Shown one piece after another: positions 43,550 through 53,400 of a stretch of 64,000 bases of DNA. Source of the stretch: Adiantum capillus-veneris (taxonomy: Eukaryota > Streptophyta > Polypodiopsida > Polypodiales > Pteridaceae). Numbering within the stretch: the stretch's first letter is position 1; each line of letters begins with the position of its first letter. The position numbers and the translations under genes are program-made. The DNA is taken from assembly GCA_014529385.2 (NCBI GenBank), contig CM043948.1, positions 76,556,291 through 76,620,290 on the forward strand, in the 5' to 3' direction. Under the pieces are notes generated by a model. It worked only from the letters and a program-made list of their open reading frames with translations, did not search any database and was not told where the DNA came from.

Positions 43550-45866
43550 TTAATTAAACCACCGTCGCTTGCTGTGACGGGTCAAAGTTGGTTCAATTTC
43601 CAAATTCTCTTCAATCTCTTCTAAAGTACATGTAGTTTCTACTTCATGAGATTCCCCTTGCAGCTCACTGTCTTCGTCCACCTCATCATTGGTTACATCA
43701 TAAGTCCAGCGCGGCATCTCCTCTTTGTAGTTCTCAGCTTGCACTCTTGCCAATAGCCGATGGTTGCAATACATATACACCAATTTTTCAGCTCTTGAAT
43801 TTAGAAGGCCGTTTCTGATGGTGGAATGTACATATTTATATGTACTCCAATTTCTCTCAGAACTTGAATTGGATGCACATTGGGCTAGGATTCTAACAGC
43901 TAGGTGTTTAAGGGTGGGTGCACTACCACCATTCATCATCCACCACTTCCACGCTGGTTGCTCCGTGGCAAGTTTCTGCACAAATTCTGTACCAAACTTA
44001 CCCTCTTTGAGTTTAAACTTTGTAAGATCAGTAACAGTTGATGCATGCTCATCAGGATCATCATAAAACCTGTCTATCACATCATAAAAGTCTTCCAGCA
44101 CCTCCTCATCAAGTTTGTCTATTTCCATTGCCCAATACTCTAGATCCAATAAGAAAGCTACGCTGTGTAGTGGACTATGTGCTCCAACCCATCAACCATG
44201 CACATACTTTCTCAAAATTTCTCTCCTCTTTTGAGTGAATGGTGTCTTCCAAGGCTTCACAATATAATTGGCTCCTGGGGCTCCTCTGGATTTGCAAGGC
44301 TTTCTTGAACAGTCCACCAAGCCATCCACACCTTACCTATGTTAGGCAAGGCAGAATCCAGTTGGCGTAATGCGAGCATAATGGGCATCATGACATTGTG
44401 CACATCCACCACATCATCCCAGAAGTGGCGATCAGCTAGTAGATCTCTGATCACCCCTATTTTTCTTTTTATCTTCTCCCTTTGACCAGCCTCCCATTCT
44501 GAAAAAGTGGCACAAACAAATGTCTCCATCACAGCATTCTTATTTTTTATTAGTGATTCTACCGTATAGTAGTTGGTGCAAAATCTAGTTTCGCACGGCA
44601 GTTTTAACATAGTAGACATCCTCTGACGGTACATGTCAAGAACCCTTTGACGCTTCAAAACAAACTTGACTATTAAGCGAGCATTGTCTACTATCCATTT
44701 GAACCACTCTGTGTCCTCCCTCTTGTACCAATCTTGCAATACCAAGTTCAAGCTGTGTGTACTGCAACCAACACTATATAGGTGAGAGAAGCGACTTTCA
44801 AGTATTCTACCTGCAACCCTGCAATTTTTGGCATTGTCCATGATTACTTGGACAACATTTTCTTTTCCAAGTTCCTCAACTGCGTCGCCAATGATGTCAG
44901 CTATAAAACTGCCAGACTTTATTTGACCAGAGCTATCCACAGCTTTGATAAAACATTCACCACGAGGACATACAAGCATGGTGTTGATCAATGGACGCCT
45001 TTGAACGTTGGACCAACCATCACTAACTATGGTGTATCCAGATTGTTCTGTTGCATTTAATATTACCCTTTGAATATCCTGTTGTGTGCTTGTGTAACAT
45101 TTATCCAACAGTTGGTTTCTCATATGGTGATATGTTGGAGGGGTAAATCCAGCACCATACTCCCCAATGCGTTTCCAAGCTGACTTCCATGCATCACGGG
45201 TGACAATGGCCAATGATCCCCCAGTGAAATAGACGGCTTTAGCTAGTGCAAGCTGTGCTTCTTCTAAGGCAAGTGTTTTGAAGCTCGTCTGTAAGGTAAC
45301 CTATCTACTTTTTGACGAACCTACCTGAAAGTCAGGAGATCCATGGTTTGGAGGAGTACTTCCATCGATATGAGAAGTTGGTTCCCTACTTTGAGTGCTT
45401 CCATTGGTGGGCGTTACACCCAATGATCCCTCATACTCGTTTGATCTTATCGATACGGGGGTGTGATGGTCGAAAGTAGAGAGTTTTGATCTTTTGCTCG
45501 TGGAAATTAGCTTACCAATTAAAGATTTTAAGCGCATAGCTGCTTCTTCTGCACCTAAGCCCTTGCACTTTCCTCCTTGAATTATGGTATTGCCACCTAG
45601 CAAATGATCCCTTATTCTTGGTGCTCCTCCAGATTTCTCTTCGCCACAAAAGTTACATTTCCAATCTTGATACTTATTTAAATTTGTGGCAAAATTCCAC
45701 TCGTGTCCTGGACTTTTTCCACCTGCCTTTCGCTTGCCCTGCGAAGTGGTGCCCTGCGAGCAGGACCTGGCATCGAGGTAGGAGGTCTCCTCAAGGAAGC
45801 CAGGCTTGGGACACCAACACCCACGCTGACATTCCGGTGGAAGACATACTTATTGGATGCCTGCAA
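43550..45866 (-). pseudogene. hAT-family transposase (BED finger, DUF659, hAT dimerisation), broken
   Basis: Minus strand. BED-type zinc finger: GHEWNFATNLNKYQDWKCNFC and GAPRIRDHLLGG (about 45720-45590). The same frame runs to TAG 45301-45303 and continues after it into the 45213-44257 frame with DUF659: FTPPTYHHMRNQLL, first acidic site VSDGWSNV (Asp65 counted from 45213), second VIMDNAKNC (Asp126), and the C-x2-H stretch VGCSTHSLNLVL. A frame change near 44.26 kb and TGA at 44194-44192 follow, then the dimerisation domain (44149-43550) with SSSERNWSTYKYVHS and a C-terminal acidic tail. An acceptor TTATTGCAG near 45866 marks the probable coding-exon start; the N-terminal frame is uncertain. 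At least two stops and one frameshift make it inactive as read. Confidence 0.85.
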
Positions 45867-45989
45867 TAATACCAATAAACATAGCTCAGTATGCTATCTC
45901 TTCTTTCAAGTATTATTCAAACCAAAACATTAGTGTTATAATCAATATCACACACAAGCGTAGTAGTGAAGCCTGAAGGGAATAACCTC

Positions 45990-46610
45990 AATCTACTCAA
46001 ACATGAGCAAGCAAATACAACGGTGAATCAAATATGTGATCAGTCCATCCCAAAAGTAGAGATATCGACCCAAAGATTCACCTTTCTACCCCTTTCATGA
46101 ATCAGTCCAGTCCAAAAAAGAACTAATGACCCATGATTAGAGCTCTAATCGAAATAGCAAGCAAATACAGCGGTGAATCAAACATGTGATCAGTCCATCC
46201 CAAAAGTAGAGATATCGACCCAAAGATTCACCTTCCTACCTCCTTTCATGAATCAGTCCAGTCCAAAAAAGAACTAATGACCCATGATTGGATCTCTAAT
46301 CGAAATAGCAAGCAAATACAACGGTGAACCAAACATGTGATCAGTCCATCCCAAAAGTAGAGATATCGACCCAAAGATTCACCTTTCTATCTCTTCAAGA
46401 ATCAGTTCAGTCCAAAAAAGAACTAATGACCCATGATAGAAGTTCTAATCAATATAGCAATCAATTTAGCAAATATAACGGTGAACCAAACATGAGATTA
46501 GTCCATCCCAAATGTAGAGATACCAACCCAAAGATTCACCTTTCTACCTCCTTTCAAGAATCAGTTCAGTCCAAAAAAGAACTAATGATCCATGATCAGA
46601 GTTTCATTAA
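45990..46610 (-). repeat. Tandem repeat, about 150-bp unit, four copies
   Basis: The anchor CGGTGAAYCAAACATG recurs at 46021, 46171, 46322 and 46479, with shared CAGTCCATCCCAAAAGTAGA and AAAAAAGAACTAATGA. It lies between the transposase promoter and first coding exon, mirroring the repeat-filled intron of the kinase gene at the other end. Confidence 0.9.
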
Positions 46611-46723
46611 GTTTTAATTTTTTTTAAAGACTATTCATTCTTTTACCTTTAGTTTTTCTTCTAAATTTTAAAGGATGACCAAATTTAGAGGAAGCGGTGA
46701 TGTGATGTGATGCCTACTACAGG

Positions 46724-46731
46724 GTTATATA
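46724..46731 (-). promoter_or_regulatory. TATA box of the transposase gene
   Basis: CTCTATATAACC on the minus strand, about 250 bp from the right end and directly inside the GC-rich subterminal repeats, the mirror of the kinase promoter. Confidence 0.55.
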
Positions 46732-46765
46732 GAGCTACCAAATATGGAGGGGGTACATGACGGAA

Positions 46766-46852
46766 CCGGCGGGATTCTTGCTTTGCCCGCCGGGCCCGCC
46801 GGGATTCATAATATGCCCGTCGGGCCTGCCGGGGTTTGTGGTTGCCCCGCCG
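46766..46852. repeat. Right subterminal CCCGCCGGG cluster
   Basis: CCCGCCGGG at 46786 and 46795, an inverted CCGGCGGG at 46766, and variants CCCGTCGGG (46816), CCTGCCGGG (46825) and CCCCGCCGA (46845). Same motif and mirrored distance from the end as the left cluster. Confidence 0.8.
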
Positions 46853-46953
46853 ATTCTACGTTTTCTACCGGTTTTCGTAAGTCATGACATTAGATATGTT
46901 ATTAACATGAAAAAAATAGTGATAATAACAACAATAATTAACATTTAACAAAA

Positions 46954-46980
46954 TGCGTCATCGCGTAATTAAAATCCCTG
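46954..46980 (-). repeat. Right terminal inverted repeat of the hAT-like element
   Basis: AAATCCCTG ends at 46980 and is the complement of the left CAGGGATTT; GATAGGAT follows directly. Confidence 0.75.
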
Positions 46981-46988
46981 GATAGGAT

Positions 46989-47459
46989 ACCCAAGTCCTG
47001 GAACGAGGATAGGGATATGCATGGAGGAGTATATGTGATTGCTCGAAAGATAACTAGATAATTTTACTAATAATAAAGGAAAAAGAAAGTAAAATAAAAG
47101 AAAACGGTGGGAACGACTTCATAAATGCACACTTGCAAAGGTATGCAACAGTTGCATGTTGCTTTCAAATGCTTGAAATGTATTCTTGGTTCGACATGAT
47201 TGGAATATTGTTTTCTAGTATCATAGTACTACCTTGGGAAGGTACATTTACCAAACGGTTCAGTGGGTGGGCCGAAAAGTTGAACCCAATTTTATGATGT
47301 CTCTTAAGACAAGAACAGGGAAAGGGATCCCGATCTACGGAGTGGGGATCAAACTTGGGAACGAGGGCTTTGTGTAGCTATTGGGCTCGGCCATAACCGA
47401 GAAAAAAGCGTCAGTGACCTTGAACCAAGGGTGAACTAGAGAACACCCACCAGTTAACC
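46989..47459. other. No gene recognised
   Basis: Non-coding sequence between the hAT-like element and a LINE fragment. Confidence 0.45.
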
Positions 47460-47830
47460 CTAGAAGGTTGAGATTACAGTTAGTTTGATGACTTCGACTA
47501 GAAAGTTTGAAGTAATAATTAAGGAAAGATATTTCAGTGGTAAGGGATCCATATGAGAGAAAGTGAATGTTATCAAGCCCTTAAGTTGGCATCGAAGAGC
47601 AGAAGGAGTCTTTTCTTGGTGTGTCGGTCTCAAGCGGGAGGGATGTCCGGAATCGTGGTGTATCCATTTGGAGATGGTGCAGCCAACGATCCCTAGCATG
47701 GCCCTCACAATCATGTTAATGTCTCCTATTAGGATCCATTGCCCTTCAATGGTGTATGTCTTAGATGCATCCACAATTTGCCTCTTTCCTTTGCATTACA
47801 ATGGCCATAAATGTTAATAATGGTGATTGG
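47460..47830 (-). pseudogene. LINE endonuclease (APE-type) fragment
   Basis: The minus strand reads INIYGHCNAKERGKLW, and after a frame change EGQWILIGDINMIV: the N-Y...R...LW and WI-GD-NM motifs of LINE apurinic-type endonucleases, with the D and N of the GDxN motif kept. The part at 47633-47710 matches 5090-5170, linking it to the LINE in the left part of the window. No RT follows here. Confidence 0.65.
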
Positions 47831-48037
47831 TTGATCTGCTCAATTGACCACCACTCCTAGGGCTCTCTCAGAAGGATGATTCAAGACCACCTTTTGCTCT
47901 AGGTCCCTAACTTTTTCTCATCTCTTATGTTGGCCTACCTAACTTTCACCTTGTTTTGAATTTTTGTTGCATATATTTAGATTTTGACTCACATTTTCTT
48001 TGTTATCCTTTTTCCATATGGACAATGTGCATTGGGG

Positions 48038-48160
48038 GGGGGGGGGGGATCTATGTACTATATTAAAATGAAAAGAATGAGGTTCCATGTGGCTTCAAAT
48101 GCTTGCAGCCACTATGGAGAGCCTTGCCAAGCCATGGTGGTGAGCAGGGAATCTCAGCCA
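48038..48160 (+). mobile_element. Helitron-like 5' start (candidate)
   Basis: TCTATGTACTATATTAAAATG near 48050 follows a 12-G run and is followed by CCATGTGGCTTCAAATGCTTGC. It resembles the TC...TATTAAAA starts of plant Helitrons and a second candidate at 50.78 kb. No CTRR end with hairpin was found. Confidence 0.3.
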
Positions 48161-48447
48161 ACACATCGGCATGGTATCCATGTCGGCTTCCTGCACTCTC
48201 CCACCTTGAGACATGGGCGCTTGAGCACCTTGAGTTGCAAGCTGCGCCCACTTTGTCGCTTTCACTCGTAGGTGAGCACCTTGAGTTGCGGGTTGTTCCT
48301 ACTTTGCCACTTTCAGATGCAAGTACACTACTTTACCACCTTGAGTTGCGGGGAAGCTCAAGAGCCAACCGTCCCTTCTAAAAATGCAAATATAGCTGCC
48401 TTTTTTCCTTCACCAAAGAGAACAAACTATGTTGCAAGTTTTGCGTT

Positions 48448-48450
<3 letters not shown>

Positions 48451-48496
<46 letters not shown>

Positions 48497-48525
48497 GGGG
48501 GGGGGGGGGGGGAGGGGGGGGGGGG
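48451..48525. repeat. (GA)n followed by poly-G
   Basis: GA repeats 48451-48485, then G27 and G12 separated by one A. It forms the outer left flank of the hairpin. Confidence 0.95.
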
Positions 48526-48527
48526 TT

Positions 48528-48737
48528 GGGAGAGAGAGAGAGAGAGACAAAAAGGGGGGTTGATGAAAGAGGGTTGAACGTCGTATTTTTTATGGGCTTT
48601 TGTGTGCAAGCCATATAGGTGCAGATACACCGCTAGTGAGAGTCTAGCGGTGTACCCACACCTGTATGGCTTGCACACAAAAGCCCACGAAAAAAATACG
48701 ACGTTCAACCCTTGTTCATCAACCCTCTCTCTCTCTC

Positions 48738-48740
<3 letters not shown>
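48528..48740. repeat. Large hairpin (foldback) with simple-repeat flanks
   Basis: Arms 48571-48636 and 48644-48711 are nearly perfect reverse complements (GGGTTGAACGTCGTATTTTT, GCTTTTGTGTGCAAGCCATA) around the loop TGAGAGT. Complementary (GA)n/(CT)n and then G-run/C-run flanks extend the symmetry. Both strands therefore encode the same short peptide phrases. It is a foldback element, a small MITE, or a structure produced by template switching. Confidence 0.92.

Positions 48741-48783
<43 letters not shown>
48740..48783. repeat. Poly-C tract
   Basis: About 44 consecutive Cs, the counterpart of the poly-G tract left of the hairpin. Confidence 0.95.
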
Positions 48784-48853
48784 TTCAACCAATAGTGAGA
48801 AATTAGACATGGAGATGCTGGAAGTGCTTGGCAGTTGCAGATATGTAAATTCT

Positions 48854-48857
<4 letters not shown>

Positions 48858-48914
<57 letters not shown>
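48858..48914. repeat. (CT)n microsatellite
   Basis: About 57 bp of CT repeats. Confidence 0.95.
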
Positions 48915-48916
<2 letters not shown>

Positions 48917-48919
48917 ACC

Positions 48920-50640
48920 CCCTTCCTTTTTCTATCATGAAATAGTAAAGTATAGATAGTTTGTAATAAAAAGCAAGAAAATATAGAAAATAATTCAAAT
49001 AAATACTTAAACTAGATAAAATAATAAATTAGAATTATTAAAACTACATAGATACATGAAATGTATAAAATGACATAGAATAGATTGATAAATATTGAAT
49101 TTTTATAAGAAAAATCCAATAAACTCGAGTATAGAAAAATATAACACTTTAAATTGATATTTTTCTCAAATATAGAAAGATCCAATTCAAATCAGTATCT
49201 AGAATATAAAAATTAAAAATATTCAAATTTAAATATATAGATTTATAGTAATAATTTAAATGATAGAGAAATTAGATGATTTTTAAATTCGAAGCCGAAA
49301 ATTTTAAATAAATTAGTGACTACAAAAAGAATATTTATTGATTGCAAGACATGGCCAACTAAGCAAGCAAAGAGGCAACAAGTTGCTTTCATTGGTTAGT
49401 ACAAAGTAAGTTTCTCAACTACATGGCATTTTGCCAGTAGTTGCAAGGGCTAACGAATGCACAGTAATGTTGAAGCCATGGGCTCTTTGAGAGGAACATC
49501 ATGCTTTGCATTGTGGTGATTGGCACCTACGATAAGAGTAGTCTTTCAACAATATCGCAAATAGTGCTTGATAAGCTTCGTGCATATCTCTCGCAATTGC
49601 CAATATCTTCTCCACGTATTGAGAGTCATCGATCAAGACGTGAAGGAGGATATGGTAAGATATAGCAAAACAAGTTAGTAATAAAGCTCAAAAGATGCCA
49701 ACAAGAAAAATATTAAGGTGAAGATGTATGCAAGCTAGCGAGAAGCGGTTTGGAAGGTGGCATACAGTTTATACTTTACACCAACCACATTGGGGCTTAT
49801 TATAAGAGTATATTGTTATTATTTGAAGGATGGGAACGTTCATTATGAGGTGGTTATTCATTGGCTTTTGGAAGAAAGCAGGTGCACTTTTAAAAAACAA
49901 GAGATCCCTATTCAAAACCATTGTATTTGTAGAATATGCTCAATATGTACAGATCCAAGTAGCATGGAAGTTTTGAGGGCCAAAAGATACTTGGACAAAA
50001 TGAGGGGAAAATATGTCATTGCATCTAAAAAGGAACGGTAGCTTCCATGGTTGATTTTTATTATTGTATGGAATTTTTTACTAAATGCAAGGTTTAACTT
50101 GAAAAAGTTATCCCCTTTTTGTTGCCATAGGCAGCACCGCTACCGGAGGCGACGGGACTCTCACTCATAGAGTCCTAATGGAACACATAAAAGAAAGACA
50201 ATACAATGCATGTGTGTAATCCCTCCTTTGCCATGACAGTGCAAAGCTAGCATGGGGGAAGGTAAGGAGATTAATGCTCCTTGTACTAATTGACTCCTTG
50301 GATATTGATCTGTAAATGAAAAAATGCTTAGAGTTGCAACAAAAGATCATATGGGAATTTAGGGAGAGCCACTAGAGACACAGACCTGACAATCATGGAC
50401 AAGGCCCTTCAACTCTGAAGAAAAGAAAAGCCTTCCACACGTGGTAGAAATGCTAAATGCATGCATACTTTTGATCTCGCCTGTGCTGATTAAAGGTCAA
50501 ATGAAATTTTCATGGTTCTAATGCAATGTTTAGGAAGCACATTAACTAGAGGACCACACACACTCTATCTCTCATCTCTTATGTTGGCCTCTTTGACCTT
50601 CGCCTTGTTTTGCATTTTTGTTGTATGCATGCAAGAAGGG
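48920..50640. other. No gene recognised
   Basis: Very AT-rich to 49.35 kb, then mixed. A 94-codon plus frame (49757-50041) includes the cysteine-rich CICRICSICTDPS and a basic end, without a family match that I can make. It could be a small relic or chance. Confidence 0.4.
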
Positions 50641-50646
50641 AAGAGG

Positions 50647-50651
<5 letters not shown>

Positions 50652-50684
<33 letters not shown>
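50652..50684. repeat. Poly-G tract
   Basis: About 33 consecutive Gs. Confidence 0.95.
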
Positions 50685-50685
<1 letters not shown>

Positions 50686-50776
50686 TTCGAGTTCCAACGG
50701 AACTCATAAAACAAAAAACAATACAATGCATGTATTTAAGAAAGTCTCTTGTATAAAAATCTAATAAGACAATCTA

Positions 50777-51070
50777 GGCCATCTATCTATATATTAAAAG
50801 GAGAGGGATCACCTTCCACGTGGCTGCAAATGTTTGCACCCGCGCGAGGAGATGGTCACCCTTCTCGTTGTCTCTTCCTTTGCCCTTCCACCATTGCTCC
50901 ACTGCCCACATCGCCCCCATGTGGCGCTACCTCGATTTGTTGACCACGGATTGTGGGTTTCCACCCTCAACAAGCGCATGGCACAGGTGGCTCCCCTATT
51001 TAGGTGGTGGTCGCCTGAGGGCTCAGTTCTCCGTTTGTAACTAAGGCTATTGAGCATCTTGCACATTGAA
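50777..51070 (+). mobile_element. Helitron-like 5' start (candidate)
   Basis: TCTATCTATATATTAAAAGG followed by CCACGTGGCTGCAAATGTTTGC parallels the 48.05-kb start. The upstream flanks also share CTCATCTCTTATGTTGGCCT (around 47.92 and 50.57 kb), so the two are copies of one repeat family. The 3' end is not identified. Confidence 0.35.
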
Positions 51071-51165
51071 TGAACGAAAACTTAGCCGATCATGCACGAG
51101 GACAGTTATCAGTGATTACCTGCATGTAACAGTCAACAAAAGCTACATGGAGGATATTACATTTG

Positions 51166-51690
51166 CTAACAGGTAGAGAAGAGTGAGGATCTACAGAGAG
51201 AATGTTGATTCCTTTGAAAGCTACTTGCACTAAATGTATTACAAACCCCTCCTAATGCAATTGTGCCAAAATCATCATAGTTACAAAAGGTTGTGCTCGG
51301 TAGTACTAAGCTGGCTATGTATGATAAATCATCAATAAAAGTCGCGAAGTAAAGGTAATTTTTCCAAGCACGAAATTTGCATGGGCCCACAAACATCGCT
51401 ATGCACAAGCTCCAACGTGCATGTAGCCCTTATTGAACTAGGAAAAAGCCTTTTGCAAGGTGCTAAAGTTAGATCCCAAAACCACCTCAACAAACGACGG
51501 TTTGGGAACTCATCGCAGATCACCATGCAGATAGCTTCGGTATGAACTGGTCTTAAGCCAAAAAAAGGAAGGGGGCAATGATTAAAATTGTTGTCCCAGT
51601 ATAACATAATCATGCAAAAGGCAAAACAAAATAACACCGCTAAACTAATGACATGACAATAATCACGTTGTGGTTGGCAGCAAACCAAGA
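51166..51690 (-). pseudogene. Copia integrase-region relic
   Basis: Minus-strand reading gives CKRLFPSSIRATCTLELVHS followed by DVCGPMQISCL, the copia segment that joins the zinc-binding region to the first catalytic aspartate (LVHSDVCGPM). In another frame it continues YFATFIDDLSYIASLVL, the next conserved piece (YxxxFIDDxxR). It is frameshifted and lacks gag, RT and LTRs. It is unrelated in position to the copia element at 17-22 kb and more degraded. Confidence 0.7.
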
Positions 51691-51715
51691 CCTTCTAGCC
51701 TGGCATCATCAGACC

Positions 51716-51740
51716 CACACACACACACACACACACACAA
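51716..51740. repeat. (CA)n microsatellite
   Basis: Twelve or so CA units. Confidence 0.9.
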
Positions 51741-52085
51741 AACTACCTTGGCGCACTCACCTACCATGGGGAGGCAAAGAGATCCTCAACAATCTCGTCC
51801 TACACGCTAAGATTTTAAAGTGAGCAAACAACCAAATGGAGCCGTTGAGTATGAGATGCGATTATAATTGCTTCTGAGTACGCATGTCTCTGTGCAAATG
51901 ACCCCAATGCCCAACACTCGCTCCACACTAGCAGCCGAGCAATGAGTTTGTGTGAGGCGATGGCATGTGAATCATTGTTTTCTCTTAATGCTCATCTCGA
52001 GATCGATAAAACCAAAATAATTCTCTTTGCTTTTGCATTCATTTCTGGAAGCACTCCCAAAACACACACACACACACACACCTCC

Positions 52086-52126
<41 letters not shown>

Positions 52127-52439
52127 CAAGGGGCAGCCCTGTGGGGGGTTTTAGATTTTGTCTTGCCCTGCACAAACTCAAGCTCTAACCCCGTGATAGA
52201 GTGCACGCAGGCCCAATTCCCTAAAACCGCCTCTACAGACGCATGCCCTAAGCTCAAGCTCTCTCAGCAAACCAACTTCGTGCAACAACAATCGCAGCCC
52301 TGACACCCTTGCTTTGTAAAACCGAGCCAAATCTCCCTCTGACCCACTCGGGCAGCACCAGCCCATCATAGCAAAACTCTGTTCAAAGACATAAGACCTT
52401 TTGAAGTGTTAAGGCCTGGTTTACAACTAGATCATACTA
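51741..52439. other. No gene recognised; (CA)n-(CT)n at 52061-52125
   Basis: Non-coding; a compound CA/CT microsatellite is the only clear structure. The frames across it on both strands are repeat artefacts. Confidence 0.5.
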
Positions 52440-53140
52440 AAGCTAAGTCTCATCATGAATACCCCAAAGGTCACTCCAAGGAATCGGCCTATTTTTGCAA
52501 CTGTTGTAGCAGGATCGAGAAAAAGCGATCATATCGGATAGCTCCAAACAGATGTTGATCAAGTTATGGAAGAGAATCACGACCTCAAAGTGCACCTTAA
52601 CAATCTTGAGGCACGCTTCGACTCTATGGTCAATCTTTCCACAGACAAAGTCAAAGAAGTTGAAGCCAAAGTCACCCAAGCTCACTCTGCAGCCATTGAA
52701 AAAGTTCAAACCTGTGTGACAATGGAGCTTTAAGAACAGAAACTCCACGAAGAGAACTCCCTCAAGGTCTGGATTGGTGGGCTTCCCTCACCATGGTGCA
52801 CCAACGACGATACCCCTTGAAGAAGCAGTTATCAAGCTCAACAATATTTTGCAAACAATCAACATCAATCTAAAATCCATTTCTTGGATCAATGACACCC
52901 ATAGGCAAGTTCCACCATAGCATTGCCTTCTCACTTTCAAAGACAAAGAGGAGTGGGTGCAGCTAGTGTGCCAAACCCACCTCCTAAAAGGAACAAAGGT
53001 ATGGATTGCTGAAGAGTTGACCATGAATCAACTCAAGATTAAAAAATAAAACTCAAAAAGGTTCACAAAGCAACAAAACTAAGTAAATGGGCAATATGCT
53101 AAGGAGGTAAGGCCATCATCCAGAAGTTTTGAACTCCCAA
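52440..53140 (+). pseudogene. LINE ORF1-like relic (coiled coil plus RRM-like segment)
   Basis: The plus strand encodes a heptad-rich helix (LEARFDSMVNLSTDKVKEVE, AHSAAIEKVQT), then KVWIGGLPSPW, an RNP-like beta-strand start. After frame changes it reads LLTFKDKEEWVQLVCQTHLL and GTKVWIAEELT. A coiled coil followed by an RRM-type nucleic-acid-binding fold is the layout of plant LINE ORF1 proteins. Several stops (for example after TMEL) break it. No endonuclease or RT follows; the sequence runs into a CT/CA tract. Confidence 0.45.
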
Positions 53141-53314
53141 AGAGGCTCTCTCCTTACCAGACCCCTCCTAGGTTTTGTTTATTTTTTTTCCACCCTGTTA
53201 ATGGACCCTCAGTCCTTAACTGATATGTAACTAATGCCTCCACTTAGAAGGTCACGTTGTAATGCTTTTGTCTCCGGTCCCATGGGTCATATTTGACCTC
53301 CGTGGGCGATAATT

Positions 53315-53318
<4 letters not shown>

Positions 53319-53399
<81 letters not shown>
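53319..53399. repeat. Compound (CT)n(CA)n microsatellite
   Basis: About 46 bp of CT repeats followed by about 35 bp of CA repeats. Confidence 0.95.

Positions 53400-53400
<1 letters not shown>

Larger units (their letters stand above)
38792..46980. mobile_element. 8.2-kb hAT-like DNA transposon carrying a protein kinase and a coiled-coil/RING gene
   Basis: The left end reads CAGGGATTTCAAAATGACG, and the right end read inward on the minus strand is CAGGGATTTTAATTACGCG: nine perfect bases, then an imperfect match over about 27. CAGGG is the usual hAT start (Ac begins CAGGGATGAAA). The flanks are GATAGGAA (38781-38788, three bases TCT before the end) and GATAGGAT (46981-46988), close to an 8-bp target duplication. 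CCCGCCGGG repeats lie 130-200 bp inside the left end and 125-215 bp inside the right. A BED/DUF659/hAT C-terminal transposase lies inside, reading left. Kinase and RING genes read right and converge with it. The transposase is broken, so movement of this copy would need help in trans. Confidence 0.75.

Noticed and set aside
45300-45336. 36-bp intron that would remove the TAG in the transposase
   Set aside because: Donor- and acceptor-like bases exist (CAG|GTAGGT and TTACAG), but 36 bp is below the usual plant minimum and the frame is continuous without splicing.
38781-46988. CRISPR array interpretation of the 175-bp, 150-bp and 36-bp repeats
   Set aside because: Units are contiguous tandem repeats without unique spacers, in a plant-type nuclear context.
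48427-48940. Long frames on both strands around 48.4-48.9 kb
   Set aside because: They arise from the palindrome and simple repeats; the two strands give the same phrases, as expected of a hairpin.
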